From Paraburkholderia ultramafica (GTDB taxonomy: Bacteria; Pseudomonadota; Gammaproteobacteria; Burkholderiales; Burkholderiaceae), in NCBI RefSeq assembly GCF_902859915.1, contig NZ_CADIKK010000037.1, positions 1 through 64,000 on the forward strand: 64,000 bases of DNA, written 5' to 3'. A program made the position numbers and the translations under genes. Shown piece after piece: positions 9,308 to 17,798 of this stretch. Each line of letters opens with the position of its first letter. Positions within the stretch are counted from its first letter, which is position 1. The notes under the pieces are model-generated. The model had not been told where the DNA came from and searched no databases. It saw nothing but the letters and a program-made list of their open reading frames with translations.

Positions 9308-9613
9308 ATGGATCAGCCACGTACTGTCATGACCGCCCCCATTCTTTGCGCCGACTCGGCGGTGTGGTTTTCCGCCTATGGGTTCGGCTGGGGATACCGC
9401 GCCTTCGCGCTGCCATTTGAAGTCGTTTGCGAAGAGCTTGGCGCTGGCAATGAGACTGGACAGCAGGTGCGACTCGCGTTCGAGTTGAACAAACGCCGAA
9501 TTCTAAGGACCGTGCAACAATATGCAGCAGCACCTGCAACTGGTGAGCGCATAACGCTCTCGGTTGCAGATCTTCAGCGCGTGACGCCCGAACTCGACTA
9601 CTTCGGAGCATAA
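9308..9613 (+). CDS. Small conserved-looking protein of unknown function
   Basis: A 101-residue protein starting MDQPRTVMTAPILCAD. It has a compact aromatic segment (VWFSAYGFGWGYRAFALPFE) and a central helix rich in charged residues (VRLAFELNKRRILRTVQQY), and ends PELDYFGA. No signal peptide or membrane segment is seen. The layout of a strand-rich start followed by one helix is reminiscent of small DUF1488-type proteins, but no diagnostic motif confirms this. The ATG at 9308 was chosen over an upstream extension because the extra sequence is not protein-like. No operon partner is present. Confidence 0.5.
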   Translation: MDQPRTVMTAPILCADSAVWFSAYGFGWGYRAFALPFEVVCEELGAGNETGQQVRLAFELNKRRILRTVQQYAAAPATGERITLSVADLQRVTPELDYFGA

Positions 9614-9630
9614 GTGCCAACGCACCACTC

Positions 9631-9673
9631 TTGGCCGACCTCCGCCTGACGGCGATCGGCCACACACGACCCT
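9631..9673 (+). repeat. Dispersed short repeat with internal palindrome, copy 2
   Basis: Begins TTGGCCGACCTCCGCC and aligns with 7791-7833 over about 43 bases. The palindromic arm is less perfect here (GGCCGACC / GATCGGCC). It lies 17 bases after the stop of the small gene. Confidence 0.55.
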
Positions 9674-9824
9674 CAACGGACGGTGGAATGAGCGCCACGC
9701 AATCGGCAGCCTCCAAAGTACAGCGGTCATTCACGCCCACGAGTCGCTCGGGAAGTCATCGGCCACTTCGGTCAGTTGGCAAACCACCACCGCGCGGGAA
9801 CTAATGCGTTCGCTTTTACGGAGC

Positions 9825-9874
9825 ACGGACGCTTAGTCCGTATGTCGAGTGTTCGAGTCACTCACGCCGCGCCA
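9825..9874 (+). other. tRNA-like 3' half (degenerate tRNA or attachment-site remnant)
   Basis: The segment folds like the 3' half of a tRNA. The anticodon stem ACGGA/TCCGT has a 7-base loop CGCTTAG. A 5-base variable region follows, then a perfect T arm GAGTG-TTCGAGT-CACTC, then ACGCCGC, a discriminator G and CCA at 9872-9874. The loop has G where T33 is expected. The 26 bases upstream do not form a D arm or a matching GCGGCGT acceptor strand. It is therefore not a complete tRNA. A tRNA 3' end left by an integrating element is a plausible explanation, but no integrase gene is nearby. Confidence 0.45.
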
Positions 9875-10426
9875 AGCCACACAACGGTTTGCCGGTTTTC
9901 GCTGGCAAGCCTTTTTTCGTTAATGGCGTTCGTGTAACCGCTATGTAACCGGATTCACCCGGCGCAAATCCATCTGCATCCAGATGCTGAACTCGGCGCC
10001 CGTCCCAATCCCACCTTCCTGGCTGCGTTTATAGCAAACGCTGGCAATCCCGCTTTAGGTCCATCGAGCCGACCGCCCCAGCACCCGGGCTTTATTACGC
10101 AAATGATCCACAATCCGTTGATCTTCATGGATTTGCTTAAGATTTGAGCAAAAATTATTCATCTTTAAATCAATGTCTTATGGCTTTGCGCAACAAAGCC
10201 AGGACCGGCCACGTGAATTGAACCCACTTTAGGGCTCTTCTCATCGGATCGCACTGTTGCAGCCGGGAATAAGATGTCTTCCACAGACAACGACCAAATA
10301 CCCCTAGGCCCTCGGGTGCCCGGCTCAAGTTTTCCGGCCATCTGCCGTTAGCCGATCTTGAGGAATAGTCCTCTTCGTAGCCAAACCACAAAGCGGCCAT
10401 AACGGCCATTCTTCCAGGAGTTTTTC
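9875..10426. promoter_or_regulatory. Long leader region upstream of flp
   Basis: About 550 bases with no gene. The A/T-rich part (10100-10185) is the likeliest site for the flp promoter. A short hairpin GAGGA/TCCTC occurs at 10360-10373. A good ribosome-binding sequence, CCAGGAG, at about 10414-10419 precedes the flp ATG. Long regulatory leaders are usual in front of tad loci. Confidence 0.4.
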
Positions 10427-10600
10427 ATGCTGCGTTTCATCCGATCCCTGTCGCGCGACGAGCGCGGCGTCAGTGCGCTGGAATATGCGGTTCTCGCCGG
10501 CATCGTCGTGGCCGCCTTGGTCGGGGTGGGGACTTATTTGGACACTGGCCTCGTAACCGTCTTTTCGACCATGCTCGGCAAGGTCACCACCGCAATGTGA
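10427..10600 (+). CDS. flp: Flp-type type IVb pilin
   Basis: A 57-residue prepilin starting MLRFIRSLSRDERG. The prepilin peptidase site is Gly14, followed by VSALEYAVLAG, which is the Flp motif with Glu5 and Tyr6 of the mature protein. A single hydrophobic helix (VLAGIVVAALVGVGTYL) follows, then a short polar tail. After cleavage by the adjacent peptidase it should assemble into the adhesive Flp pilus fibre. The ATG at 10427 has the ribosome-binding sequence CCAGGAG. It is the first gene of the tad locus, with about 95 bases before the peptidase gene. Confidence 0.92.
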   Translation: MLRFIRSLSRDERGVSALEYAVLAGIVVAALVGVGTYLDTGLVTVFSTMLGKVTTAM

Positions 10601-10639
10601 TTGATTAATTGCCCGCGGCCATCCGGCGCAAAACGCGTA

Positions 10640-10654
10640 CGCCCGTGTCGGGCG
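10640..10654 (+). terminator. Possible attenuator hairpin after flp
   Basis: CGCCCG-TGT-CGGGCG forms a short, very stable hairpin in the flp-peptidase gap, followed by CCTTTT a few bases later. Partial termination here would keep pilin mRNA in excess over assembly-gene mRNA, as in other tad operons. The T-run is weak, so this is tentative. Confidence 0.35.
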
Positions 10655-10695
10655 GCCCTGCCTTTTAGGCGCATTCGGCGACAAGAGGGACCCAC

Positions 10696-11259
10696 ATGGA
10701 CGTGATCAAGGCTGTCGCTTGCATGATTCTGGCGATGCTCGCCCTTCTTGATCTGCGCACGCGGCGTTTGCCGAATGCCGCCATCGCCGCCTTTGCCGCA
10801 CTTTACTTCGTCGACGCGGCACTTACCAAAAGTACCCTTGCCTCGCTGGCAGTGCATGCGGTCGCGGGTGCTTTGTCGCTGGCGCTGGCTGGCTTGATTT
10901 TCCGTTTCGGCTGGCTCGGCGGCGGCGACGTCAAGCTTGCTGCCGCGGTCTTTCTTTGGGCCGGGCCTGAATACTGGACAGTCTTCGTCATTGTGTCCAT
11001 TTGCGGATTGTTTGTGGCTCTTACGGTACTCATCGCGACCGCCATGATGCGCATCCGTGCGTTGGCAGCAGCGGCGAGGCGGCTCGACTGGATTGCGCTG
11101 TCGCGCGGCGTGCCGTATGGCGTCGCACTCGCCCTGGGGGGGATCATTGCGGTCCTACTGCAGCCGGCCGTCGGCAATCACACTACGCTAGGCCCGCTCA
11201 AGCCTACTGTTAGCCATCACGCTGAGTTCGCGCTTCCTGCTCCCGCGCGTCTAGCCTGA
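10696..11259 (+). CDS. cpaA: Prepilin peptidase of the Tad system (A24 family)
   Basis: A 187-residue membrane aspartyl protease that cleaves the Flp and pseudopilin leader peptides at the inner membrane. The two A24 catalytic blocks are present: DLRTRRLPN near residue 20 (first Asp) and GGGDVKLAAAVFLW near residue 77 (second Asp in the GxGD-type motif). Several hydrophobic helices surround them. The protein lacks the N-terminal methylase domain of PilD, as expected for CpaA/TadV. The gene follows flp and precedes cpaB in the usual order. Confidence 0.9.
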   Translation: MDVIKAVACMILAMLALLDLRTRRLPNAAIAAFAALYFVDAALTKSTLASLAVHAVAGALSLALAGLIFRFGWLGGGDVKLAAAVFLWAGPEYWTVFVIVSICGLFVALTVLIATAMMRIRALAAAARRLDWIALSRGVPYGVALALGGIIAVLLQPAVGNHTTLGPLKPTVSHHAEFALPAPARLA

Positions 11260-11274
11260 AGAAACCGCTGCTCC

Positions 11275-12276
11275 ATGCAAAACATCATCAAGCTTGCCGC
11301 GCTTGTCGTCATCGCCACGATTGGCGCTTTCATCATCCGCGCGCTCTTCGTTGCCTCATCCGGCCCCAGGGCGGCGGCGCCACCGCCGATGGTGCGCGTG
11401 CGCGCCGCGGCCGACGACCTTCCGGACGGGCTTCTCTTGCGCGACTCGGATCTCATCTGGAAGACGATGCCGCGCGGCCAGGCTCCCGCAGGAGCGTTCC
11501 TCGAAGGCTCGGCAGAAGTCGGAGCCGACCAGGATCTGAAAGGCGATCTCCTGCGGCACGCCGTGCGCGCGGGCACGCCGCTCGGCCCGGTCGACGTGAT
11601 TCTGCCGAGCGCACCCGGGTTTTTGGCTGCTGCGCTCAAACCCGGCATGCGTGCGATCTCGGTCGCCGTCGACGATGTGTCTGGCAACGCAGGACTGATC
11701 CAGCCGGGCGACTATGTCGACGTGCTGCTCACGCAGCAGATCCGCGCGGACGCCGGCGTCAACGTTGCTCCGGCGCGCGCTGTCGAGTCGGAGACGGTCG
11801 CCGAGCGTGTGCGCGTGCTCGCGGTTGGCTCGGCGTTCCGGCGTCCGAAGGAAGATGCCGCCGCGCCGAATATGAGCGTGCGCACCGTGACGTTCGAAGT
11901 CACACCGACGAGCGCCCAGGCCATCACGGTCGCCGCGCATCTCGGCACGCTGTCGCTCGCGCTGCGCAGTTTCGCAACGCGCGACCGGCACGCCTCAGAT
12001 CTCGAAGACATGGCCCAAACACGGACACCACCGGTGTGGGCCGGCGACGTCTCGCGCGCGCTGCGCGCGGTGGCATCTGACGCACCGGGCAGAACGTCCG
12101 CGCCTGCTCCGCACGTGACCGTTTACCGCGGCTCGAGCGTCGAGCACGCAGGCGGCCAGCCGACGAGCGGAGCTTGGGCAGGTACGCAGGGCGTGCCGCC
12201 GCTGCCGTCCGGCACCCCGCCTGTAGCACCGACAGCCGCCGCCGAGGCACGCGGCACAACAGCCGCAGGATCATAG
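11275..12276 (+). CDS. cpaB: Flp pilus assembly protein CpaB/RcpC
   Basis: A 333-residue protein with one N-terminal membrane helix (KLAALVVIATIGAFIIRALF) and a periplasmic region containing an SAF-type domain (about residues 40-105: VRVRAAADDLPDGLLLRDSD). A RcpC-like domain follows with GMRAISVAVDDVSGNAGLI and PGDYVDVLLT. The last 60 residues are Pro/Ala/Thr-rich. CpaB works with the secretin in the periplasm during pilus extrusion. It begins 15 bases after the peptidase stop and is followed nine bases later by the secretin gene. Confidence 0.9.
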   Translation: MQNIIKLAALVVIATIGAFIIRALFVASSGPRAAAPPPMVRVRAAADDLPDGLLLRDSDLIWKTMPRGQAPAGAFLEGSAEVGADQDLKGDLLRHAVRAGTPLGPVDVILPSAPGFLAAALKPGMRAISVAVDDVSGNAGLIQPGDYVDVLLTQQIRADAGVNVAPARAVESETVAERVRVLAVGSAFRRPKEDAAAPNMSVRTVTFEVTPTSAQAITVAAHLGTLSLALRSFATRDRHASDLEDMAQTRTPPVWAGDVSRALRAVASDAPGRTSAPAPHVTVYRGSSVEHAGGQPTSGAWAGTQGVPPLPSGTPPVAPTAAAEARGTTAAGS

Positions 12277-12284
12277 GACCACTC

Positions 12285-13691
12285 ATGGCCAGCTTCACAC
12301 GCGCGCCCTTCTTTTCACGCTGCGCCGGCCGCTTTGCGGGCAGCAGGATCGCCGTTTCCGCCTTTTTCGCCAGACTGCTTTGCACCGTCGTGCTTGCCGG
12401 CCCGGGTGCAGGCCTCGCGCGCGCGGCGCAGCCCGCTGACGTACTCTCTGTCCCTGCCGGCAGCGGCACGATGATCACGCTGCCTGCCCCAGCCGTCGCC
12501 GTCTTCGTCGCCGACCCGGACGTAGCCGACGTACAGGTGCCGTCGACGCGCTCCGTCTTCGTGCTAGGCAAGAAAGCTGGCACAACGACGCTTTTTGCGC
12601 TCGGCGCTAACAACAGGGAGATTCTGCGCAAAACGGTCAGCGTTTCGACCGATACCGCTTCGATTCAGCGCCTCATAGACAGCAGCTTCCCCCGGTTCGG
12701 CATCAGGGTGACGAGCGCGCCCGGGTCGTTGACGGCGAGCGGGGCGGTGCCGACCGCAGTCGATGCCGACGCCGTCGTGCAAGCGCTGCAGCCGTACCTG
12801 CACAGCAAGGAGCAGCTCGTCAACAGGCTTACGATCGCCCACCCGGTCCAGGTCCTGCTCCGCGTACGCATCACCGAGGTCGACCGTAACGTCACTCAAC
12901 AGCTCGGCATCAACTGGGATGCGCTCGGCACGGTCGGCAACTTCGCGGGCGGGCTTGCCTACGGCACGACAGCGACGCCGACCGCGAGCGCCTTCTCGAT
13001 CATCGGCAAGTTCGTCACAGGCGGGAGCTCGATCGAAGCCGTTCTCAACGCACTTGACCAGGAGGGACTGCTGACAATGCTAGCGGAACCGAACTTGACG
13101 GCGATGTCGGGGCAAACGGCCAGTTTCCTCGCCGGCGGCGAACTGCCGATCCCGGTGCCTCAGAGCGGCACGACGAGCACAATCACGATCGAATACAAGC
13201 CCTACGGCGTCTCGCTCAACTTCACCCCGACGGTGCTCGCCGACAATCGTATCAGCCTCAATGTGCGGCCTGAAGTGAGCCAGATCGACCCGAGCAATAG
13301 CATCACACTGAACTCGATCGTGGTTCCGGCATTGACGGTGCGCCGCATGCAAACCACCGTGGAACTGTCCAGCGGGCAAAGCTTCGCTATCGGCGGACTG
13401 CTGCAAAGCTCGACGAGCGACGTACTTTCCGCGCTTCCCGGGCTCGGCAGTCTACCGGTGCTCGGCAAGCTTTTTTCGTCAAAGAACTACCAGAACAAGA
13501 AAACCGAACTCGTTGCGATTGTCACGCCGTATATCGTCGCGCCCACTGGGCCCGGGCAACTGCGCGGCGCGCTCGACGAGGTCATGCGCCCAAGCAGCGA
13601 TATCGAGTATGCCGTCCAGCATGCGCTCGGTGTCGACTCACTTTCCGGCAATTCGCCGCGCCTCGTCGGCGCAGCCGGCTTCGTCTATTGA
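12285..13691 (+). CDS. cpaC: Flp pilus outer-membrane secretin CpaC/RcpA
   Basis: A 468-residue secretin that forms the outer-membrane channel of the Tad pilus. It has a signal peptide (through GLARA), an N-terminal pilus/BON-type domain with the block VADPDVADVQVPSTRSVFVLG, and the C-terminal secretin domain (VLLRVRITEVDRNVTQQLGI, ALDQEGLLTMLAEPNLT, GGELPIPV, IGGLLQSS). The ATG at 12285 is chosen because it gives a proper signal peptide just after the cpaB stop. A longer frame overlapping cpaB is possible but unlikely. Confidence 0.92.
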   Translation: MASFTRAPFFSRCAGRFAGSRIAVSAFFARLLCTVVLAGPGAGLARAAQPADVLSVPAGSGTMITLPAPAVAVFVADPDVADVQVPSTRSVFVLGKKAGTTTLFALGANNREILRKTVSVSTDTASIQRLIDSSFPRFGIRVTSAPGSLTASGAVPTAVDADAVVQALQPYLHSKEQLVNRLTIAHPVQVLLRVRITEVDRNVTQQLGINWDALGTVGNFAGGLAYGTTATPTASAFSIIGKFVTGGSSIEAVLNALDQEGLLTMLAEPNLTAMSGQTASFLAGGELPIPVPQSGTTSTITIEYKPYGVSLNFTPTVLADNRISLNVRPEVSQIDPSNSITLNSIVVPALTVRRMQTTVELSSGQSFAIGGLLQSSTSDVLSALPGLGSLPVLGKLFSSKNYQNKKTELVAIVTPYIVAPTGPGQLRGALDEVMRPSSDIEYAVQHALGVDSLSGNSPRLVGAAGFVY

Positions 13692-13709
13692 ATGCCGAAG
13701 GGGAACACC

Positions 13710-14129
13710 ATGAACGCACGGTTCACCTCCACTGCAACAGCGCTCGCTTGCGCGGCAAGCGTCGGCCTTGCGTCGTGCATGTCGGCGCCTCCGCCGCTTG
13801 GCATGCCCGATCCGTCCATCATCAGCGTCGCGCCAGGCGAAAGCGGGCATGCGATCCCGCCCTCGTGCGAAGCGCTCAATCAGCGCTCCCAGATGATCGA
13901 CGCCGGCATGGCTCGGCCCGGCGTCGCTTTCGGCTGCGCCACTTACTCGAATCTCGCGGCGATGGTCGCGCGGCCCGCCGATCTCACGGCACCGCTGCCG
14001 TACGCGGGCGCGGACGCGCCGCTCGCAGCCAGTGCGGTACGGCGTTACGACGAAGGACGCGCGACTCCGTTGAATTCGTGGTCTTCGTCGTCTTCCTCAT
14101 CGTCGACGACCTCGACTGGATCCCAGTAA
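13710..14129 (+). CDS. cpaD: CpaD-like pilus assembly lipoprotein
   Basis: A 139-residue lipoprotein. The signal peptide ends in a lipobox LASC at about residues 20-23. The CpaD family block FGCATYSNLAAMVARPADL is present, and the C terminus is a Ser-rich tail. CpaD is an outer-membrane component that helps the secretin. Family members are usually about 200 residues; this one is short and lacks much of the N-terminal domain. The ATG at 13710 has AAGGGGA upstream and is preferred to the ATG at 13692, which abuts the secretin stop. Confidence 0.8.
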   Translation: MNARFTSTATALACAASVGLASCMSAPPPLGMPDPSIISVAPGESGHAIPPSCEALNQRSQMIDAGMARPGVAFGCATYSNLAAMVARPADLTAPLPYAGADAPLAASAVRRYDEGRATPLNSWSSSSSSSSTTSTGSQ

Positions 14130-14143
14130 CGGAGAGGGCACAA

Positions 14144-15367
14144 ATGGGCGCTTTCGATTCGAACGTTCTCAAACGCGGCCGCCGCCCATCCGGCGCCGAG
14201 AAGCTCATTGCCGTGGTATCGGATGCGGCGAGTGAGGCGGTCGTCAACAGCTTTGTCGTCGACCAGGGGATCGCAACCTCGCATGTAGCGTGCGGTACCC
14301 TCGACGATGTGGTCGCGATCATGGCCGCGCTTAAGGAATCGCCGCGATACCTGATCGTCGATGTGTCGGGTTCGACCATGCCGATCTCCGACCTCCAGAG
14401 ACTCTCGGCGGTGGTCGATCCTTCCGTTTCCGTCGTCGTCATCGGCGAGCGGAACGACGTCGGGCTCTTTCGCAGCCTGTTGCACCTCGGCGTGCAGGAC
14501 TATCTCGTCAAGCCGCTGACCGTCGAGCTCTTGCGGCGCGCGATCGCCTCGACCGATCCCAGCGTCTCGGCGCGCATGGGCAAGGTGCTCAGCTTCGTGG
14601 GCGCGCGCGGCGGCGTTGGCGTCACGACGATTGCGACAGCACTCGCGCGCCACCTCGCCGACAAGACGCGGCGCCGCATCGCCTATGTGGACCTCGACCC
14701 GTACGGCGGCGCGGCTGCCGCGATGCTTGGCGTCCCGAGCAACAACGGACTGATGGAGCTGTTGCAAAACCCGCAGCGGCTCGATCAACAACTCCTCGAT
14801 CAGGCCTTCGTCGCGCAGAGCGACCGTCTTTTCGTGCTCGCGCCCGAGTTCCCGTTCAACGATGACTTTGCTCTACGCACCGGCGCGCTGACGGAACTCG
14901 TCGCAATGCTGAAGCGCCATTACCACTACATCATGCTCGACCTGCCCGAGCGGGCAGGCGGGCTCGTCGACGAAGCGTTCAACGCGAGCGCAATGATCCA
15001 TGTGGTGGCGGACCACTCGGTGCATTCGACGCGCGAAGCCGCGCGCTTGTGCCGGTTCGCGGAAGGTCGTGATACGGATCCCTCCGTCCTGGTGCTGCTC
15101 AACGAAGCGCGGCAGCCCGTAACGGGCCGCGTCAGCTCCGCTGATTTCGTCGCCGCGCTCGCACGTGGGTCGGTCCATCCGCTCCCCTATGAGCCTCAGA
15201 TGCTCGCGCTCGCCGAGAACCTCGGAGAACCGCTCGCCGAAGCGCAACGCTCGCCGTTTGCAGCGGAGATCGTATCGCTTGCCAATGCGATCACTGGTGG
15301 CGAAGTGGCGGTGCCGGCGCGTCAACCATGGTACAGACGCCTGCTGCCGAACAGGGGGACGCGCTGA
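14144..15367 (+). CDS. cpaE: CpaE/TadZ-like pilus localisation ATPase-fold protein
   Basis: A 407-residue protein with an N-terminal receiver-like domain (about residues 15-135, including LLHLGVQDYLVKPLT) and a C-terminal MinD/ParA-type domain. The nucleotide loop, residues 153-162, reads GARGGVGVTT. The signature lysines of KGGxGKT are replaced by Arg and Val, so ATP hydrolysis is doubtful. Asp in VDLDPYGG is kept. Members place the Tad machine at specific sites in the cell. The ATG at 14144 follows GGAGAGGG. An upstream open extension overlaps cpaD in another frame and is rejected. The stop overlaps the start of cpaF. Confidence 0.9.
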   Translation: MGAFDSNVLKRGRRPSGAEKLIAVVSDAASEAVVNSFVVDQGIATSHVACGTLDDVVAIMAALKESPRYLIVDVSGSTMPISDLQRLSAVVDPSVSVVVIGERNDVGLFRSLLHLGVQDYLVKPLTVELLRRAIASTDPSVSARMGKVLSFVGARGGVGVTTIATALARHLADKTRRRIAYVDLDPYGGAAAAMLGVPSNNGLMELLQNPQRLDQQLLDQAFVAQSDRLFVLAPEFPFNDDFALRTGALTELVAMLKRHYHYIMLDLPERAGGLVDEAFNASAMIHVVADHSVHSTREAARLCRFAEGRDTDPSVLVLLNEARQPVTGRVSSADFVAALARGSVHPLPYEPQMLALAENLGEPLAEAQRSPFAAEIVSLANAITGGEVAVPARQPWYRRLLPNRGTR

Positions 15368-16815
15368 TGTTTGGCCGTCGGAGCGCCCATGGGACCGATT
15401 CGTTCGCAGCCGCTTCGGACGAGCTGCAACCCTTGCAAACGGCAACCGGCTCCACAGCTGCCGGGGTGGGCACCGATCCGGGCGGCGTTGCGGAGACGAC
15501 GCCGGCGAACTTGACCGTTGCGACGGCCCCATCCGCCGCAGACCGCCATGACACACCGATCCGCTCGGATACATTCAAGACGATTCGGTCCGCCGTCTTC
15601 TCGTCGATGAACATGTCGGCTGCGCTGATGATGTCACGCAGCGACGTGCGCGCGGGCATCGAGCAGATCGCGGCCGAAACGATCGTCCGCGACCGTCTGA
15701 CGCTGACGCTTGCCGAGCAAACGTTCATCGTCGACGAGATCCTCAACGATATGTTCGGCATCGGCCCGATCGAGCCGCTGCTCGCCGACGAACGAGTCAC
15801 CGACATTCTGGTGAACGGACCGGACCAGGTCTATGTCGAGCGCGGGGGACGCCTCGAGCTCACTGCGCTCAAGTTCCGAGACAACGCGCACGTCATCAAC
15901 GTCGCACAGCGCATCGCAACGGCCGTTGGGCGGCGGGTCGATGAAAGTAGTCCGATGGTCGATGCGCGGCTTGCCGATGGCAGCCGTGTGAACGTCGTAC
16001 TGCCGCCGATTGCCCTGCGCGGCGCCTCCATTTCGATTCGCAAGTTCTCCAAGCGCAACATCACGCTCGGACGCATGTCGCAGCAGGGCAACATCTCTGC
16101 CGCCATGGTCGACGTGCTGCGCATCGCTACCGCATGCCGACTCAACATCGTCATCTCGGGCGGCACGGGCTCCGGCAAGACGACGCTGCTCAACGCACTT
16201 TCGCGCTTCATTGACGAAGGCGAGCGCATCGTGACGATCGAGGACGCGGCCGAACTTCAGCTTCAGCAACCGCACGTCGTCAGCCTCGAGACGCGGCCCG
16301 AGAACGGCGAGGGGCTCGGTGGCGTCTCGCAGCGCGACCTCGTACGAAATGCGCTGCGGATGCGCCCTGACCGCATCATCCTCGGTGAAACGCGCGGCAC
16401 AGAAGCCTTCGACGTCCTGCAGGCAATGAACACGGGGCATGACGGGTCAATGACGACGGTCCACGCAAATACCCCCCGCGATGCGATCACGCGGCTCGAA
16501 AGCATGGTGATGATGGCTAACGGCAATCTGCCGCTGATGTCGATCCGCCGGCAGATCACAAGTGCGGTTCACCTGATCCTGCAAATCGAGCGCATGCGCG
16601 ATGGCGTGCGGCGTGTGACGCACGTGACCGAGATTGCGGGCATGGAAGGCGATGTCGTCATCACGCAGGATCTCTTTACATTCCGCTACAGCGCGAGCGC
16701 TTACGAAGCACAGGTTCGCGGGGTATTCGAAGGATCGTCGCTGCGGCCTGTCTTTGCGCAGCGTGCCGCCTACTATGGGCTCGAAGAGGCTCTCCTCAAA
16801 GCGATCCAATCATGA
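15367..16815 (+). CDS. cpaF: Tad pilus assembly ATPase CpaF/TadA
   Basis: A 482-residue secretion ATPase that powers Flp pilus assembly at the inner membrane. After a variable N terminus (residues 1-60) come the N-terminal domain with ILNDMFGIGPIEPLLADE and the RecA-like core. The Walker A GGTGSGKTT is at residues 265-273. Walker B is in DRIILGETRGTEAFD, and the His box is TGHDGSMTTVHANTPRDAI. The ATG at 15367 overlaps the cpaE stop (TGATG) and is preferred to an ATG 13 codons earlier. The stop overlaps tadB (ATGA), showing tight coupling. Confidence 0.94.
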   Translation: MFGRRSAHGTDSFAAASDELQPLQTATGSTAAGVGTDPGGVAETTPANLTVATAPSAADRHDTPIRSDTFKTIRSAVFSSMNMSAALMMSRSDVRAGIEQIAAETIVRDRLTLTLAEQTFIVDEILNDMFGIGPIEPLLADERVTDILVNGPDQVYVERGGRLELTALKFRDNAHVINVAQRIATAVGRRVDESSPMVDARLADGSRVNVVLPPIALRGASISIRKFSKRNITLGRMSQQGNISAAMVDVLRIATACRLNIVISGGTGSGKTTLLNALSRFIDEGERIVTIEDAAELQLQQPHVVSLETRPENGEGLGGVSQRDLVRNALRMRPDRIILGETRGTEAFDVLQAMNTGHDGSMTTVHANTPRDAITRLESMVMMANGNLPLMSIRRQITSAVHLILQIERMRDGVRRVTHVTEIAGMEGDVVITQDLFTFRYSASAYEAQVRGVFEGSSLRPVFAQRAAYYGLEEALLKAIQS

Positions 16816-17798
16816 ATGCCGCGAATGTCGTCGCCGTCGGTACTTTTTTCGCCATCGTCATCGCGGGCCTCATCGCGCGTGCGGTTCGAGAGGTCGCGAG
16901 ACAGCGCCCGAACGCGCGGATCAGGACTCGCGTCGCCACGCTGCGCGATGAGCGTCAGCCGGTTAAGCCCGAGCACGACAACAAGGACCAGCACCAACTC
17001 TTACATCCGAAGCGGCGCGTAGGCGATCAGGCGGCCCTGCTGGCCATGTTCTCGGCCTGGCACGAGCGCGTACGCGCGGTGGGCGGTCCTGGCGGCATGC
17101 GCGCAATCTGCTTCGTCGCCGCGGCAGCGCTTGCAGCCTCACTCATCGGAACGTCGTTCGCTTCGATGGCTCCGCTCCTGCGATTGCTGACTTCCATCGG
17201 CATTGCGGGCATCGCCGGCCGCGCGGCCTACCGCTGGATGATCGCGCGCTTCCGGCAGCGCTTTCTCGCTGCCTTTCCAGATACGCTCGACCTCATCATT
17301 CGCGCCGTGCGGGCCGGTATCCCCGTCGTGCAGGCGATCAACACCGCGGGCGTCGAGAGCGAGGAACCCGTTCGGGCGACGTTTCGGACGATGGGCGACG
17401 CCTTGCTCGTCGGTGCCGAACTGAAGGACGTACTTCAACAGGCAGCAGCGCGTCTGCAGCTGTCTGATTTTTCGTTTTTCTCGGTCTGCCTGATCTTGCA
17501 GCGTGAAACAGGGGGCAATCTCGGCGACACACTCGAGAACCTCTCGGCAATCGTGCGCGCACGGCGCGACATTCGCGCAAAGAGCAAGGCGCTCACCGCT
17601 GAAGGCAGGCTCGCCAGCAAGATGATTGCCGCGGTCCCGTTCTCGATCATGGGCTTTCTTTATGTTGTAAACCGGCCATATCTGGACACCCTCACGCACA
17701 CACACGCAGGGCACAAGATACTCACGCTCGCAGCCGTGCTGCTGACCATCGGGCTTTGGCTGATCAGTAAAATCTCGAACCTGGATACGTCGCGATGA
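16812..17798 (+). CDS. tadB: Tad inner-membrane platform protein TadB
   Basis: A 328-residue T2SSF/GspF-type platform protein. It has an N-terminal membrane helix, a basic linker (about residues 25-75), and two central helices. A cytoplasmic T2SSF domain follows with FPDTLDLIIRAVRAGIPVVQA and LQRETGGNLGDTLENLSAIV, and two further C-terminal helices. It anchors CpaF and works with TadC. It overlaps cpaF by four bases (ATGA) and tadC by four bases. Confidence 0.92.
   Translation: MNAANVVAVGTFFAIVIAGLIARAVREVARQRPNARIRTRVATLRDERQPVKPEHDNKDQHQLLHPKRRVGDQAALLAMFSAWHERVRAVGGPGGMRAICFVAAAALAASLIGTSFASMAPLLRLLTSIGIAGIAGRAAYRWMIARFRQRFLAAFPDTLDLIIRAVRAGIPVVQAINTAGVESEEPVRATFRTMGDALLVGAELKDVLQQAAARLQLSDFSFFSVCLILQRETGGNLGDTLENLSAIVRARRDIRAKSKALTAEGRLASKMIAAVPFSIMGFLYVVNRPYLDTLTHTHAGHKILTLAAVLLTIGLWLISKISNLDTSR

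Noticed and set aside
9799..9874. Complete functional tRNA
   Set aside because: Only the anticodon and T arms and 3' acceptor strand are present. The D arm and matching 5' acceptor strand are missing and T33 is replaced by G.
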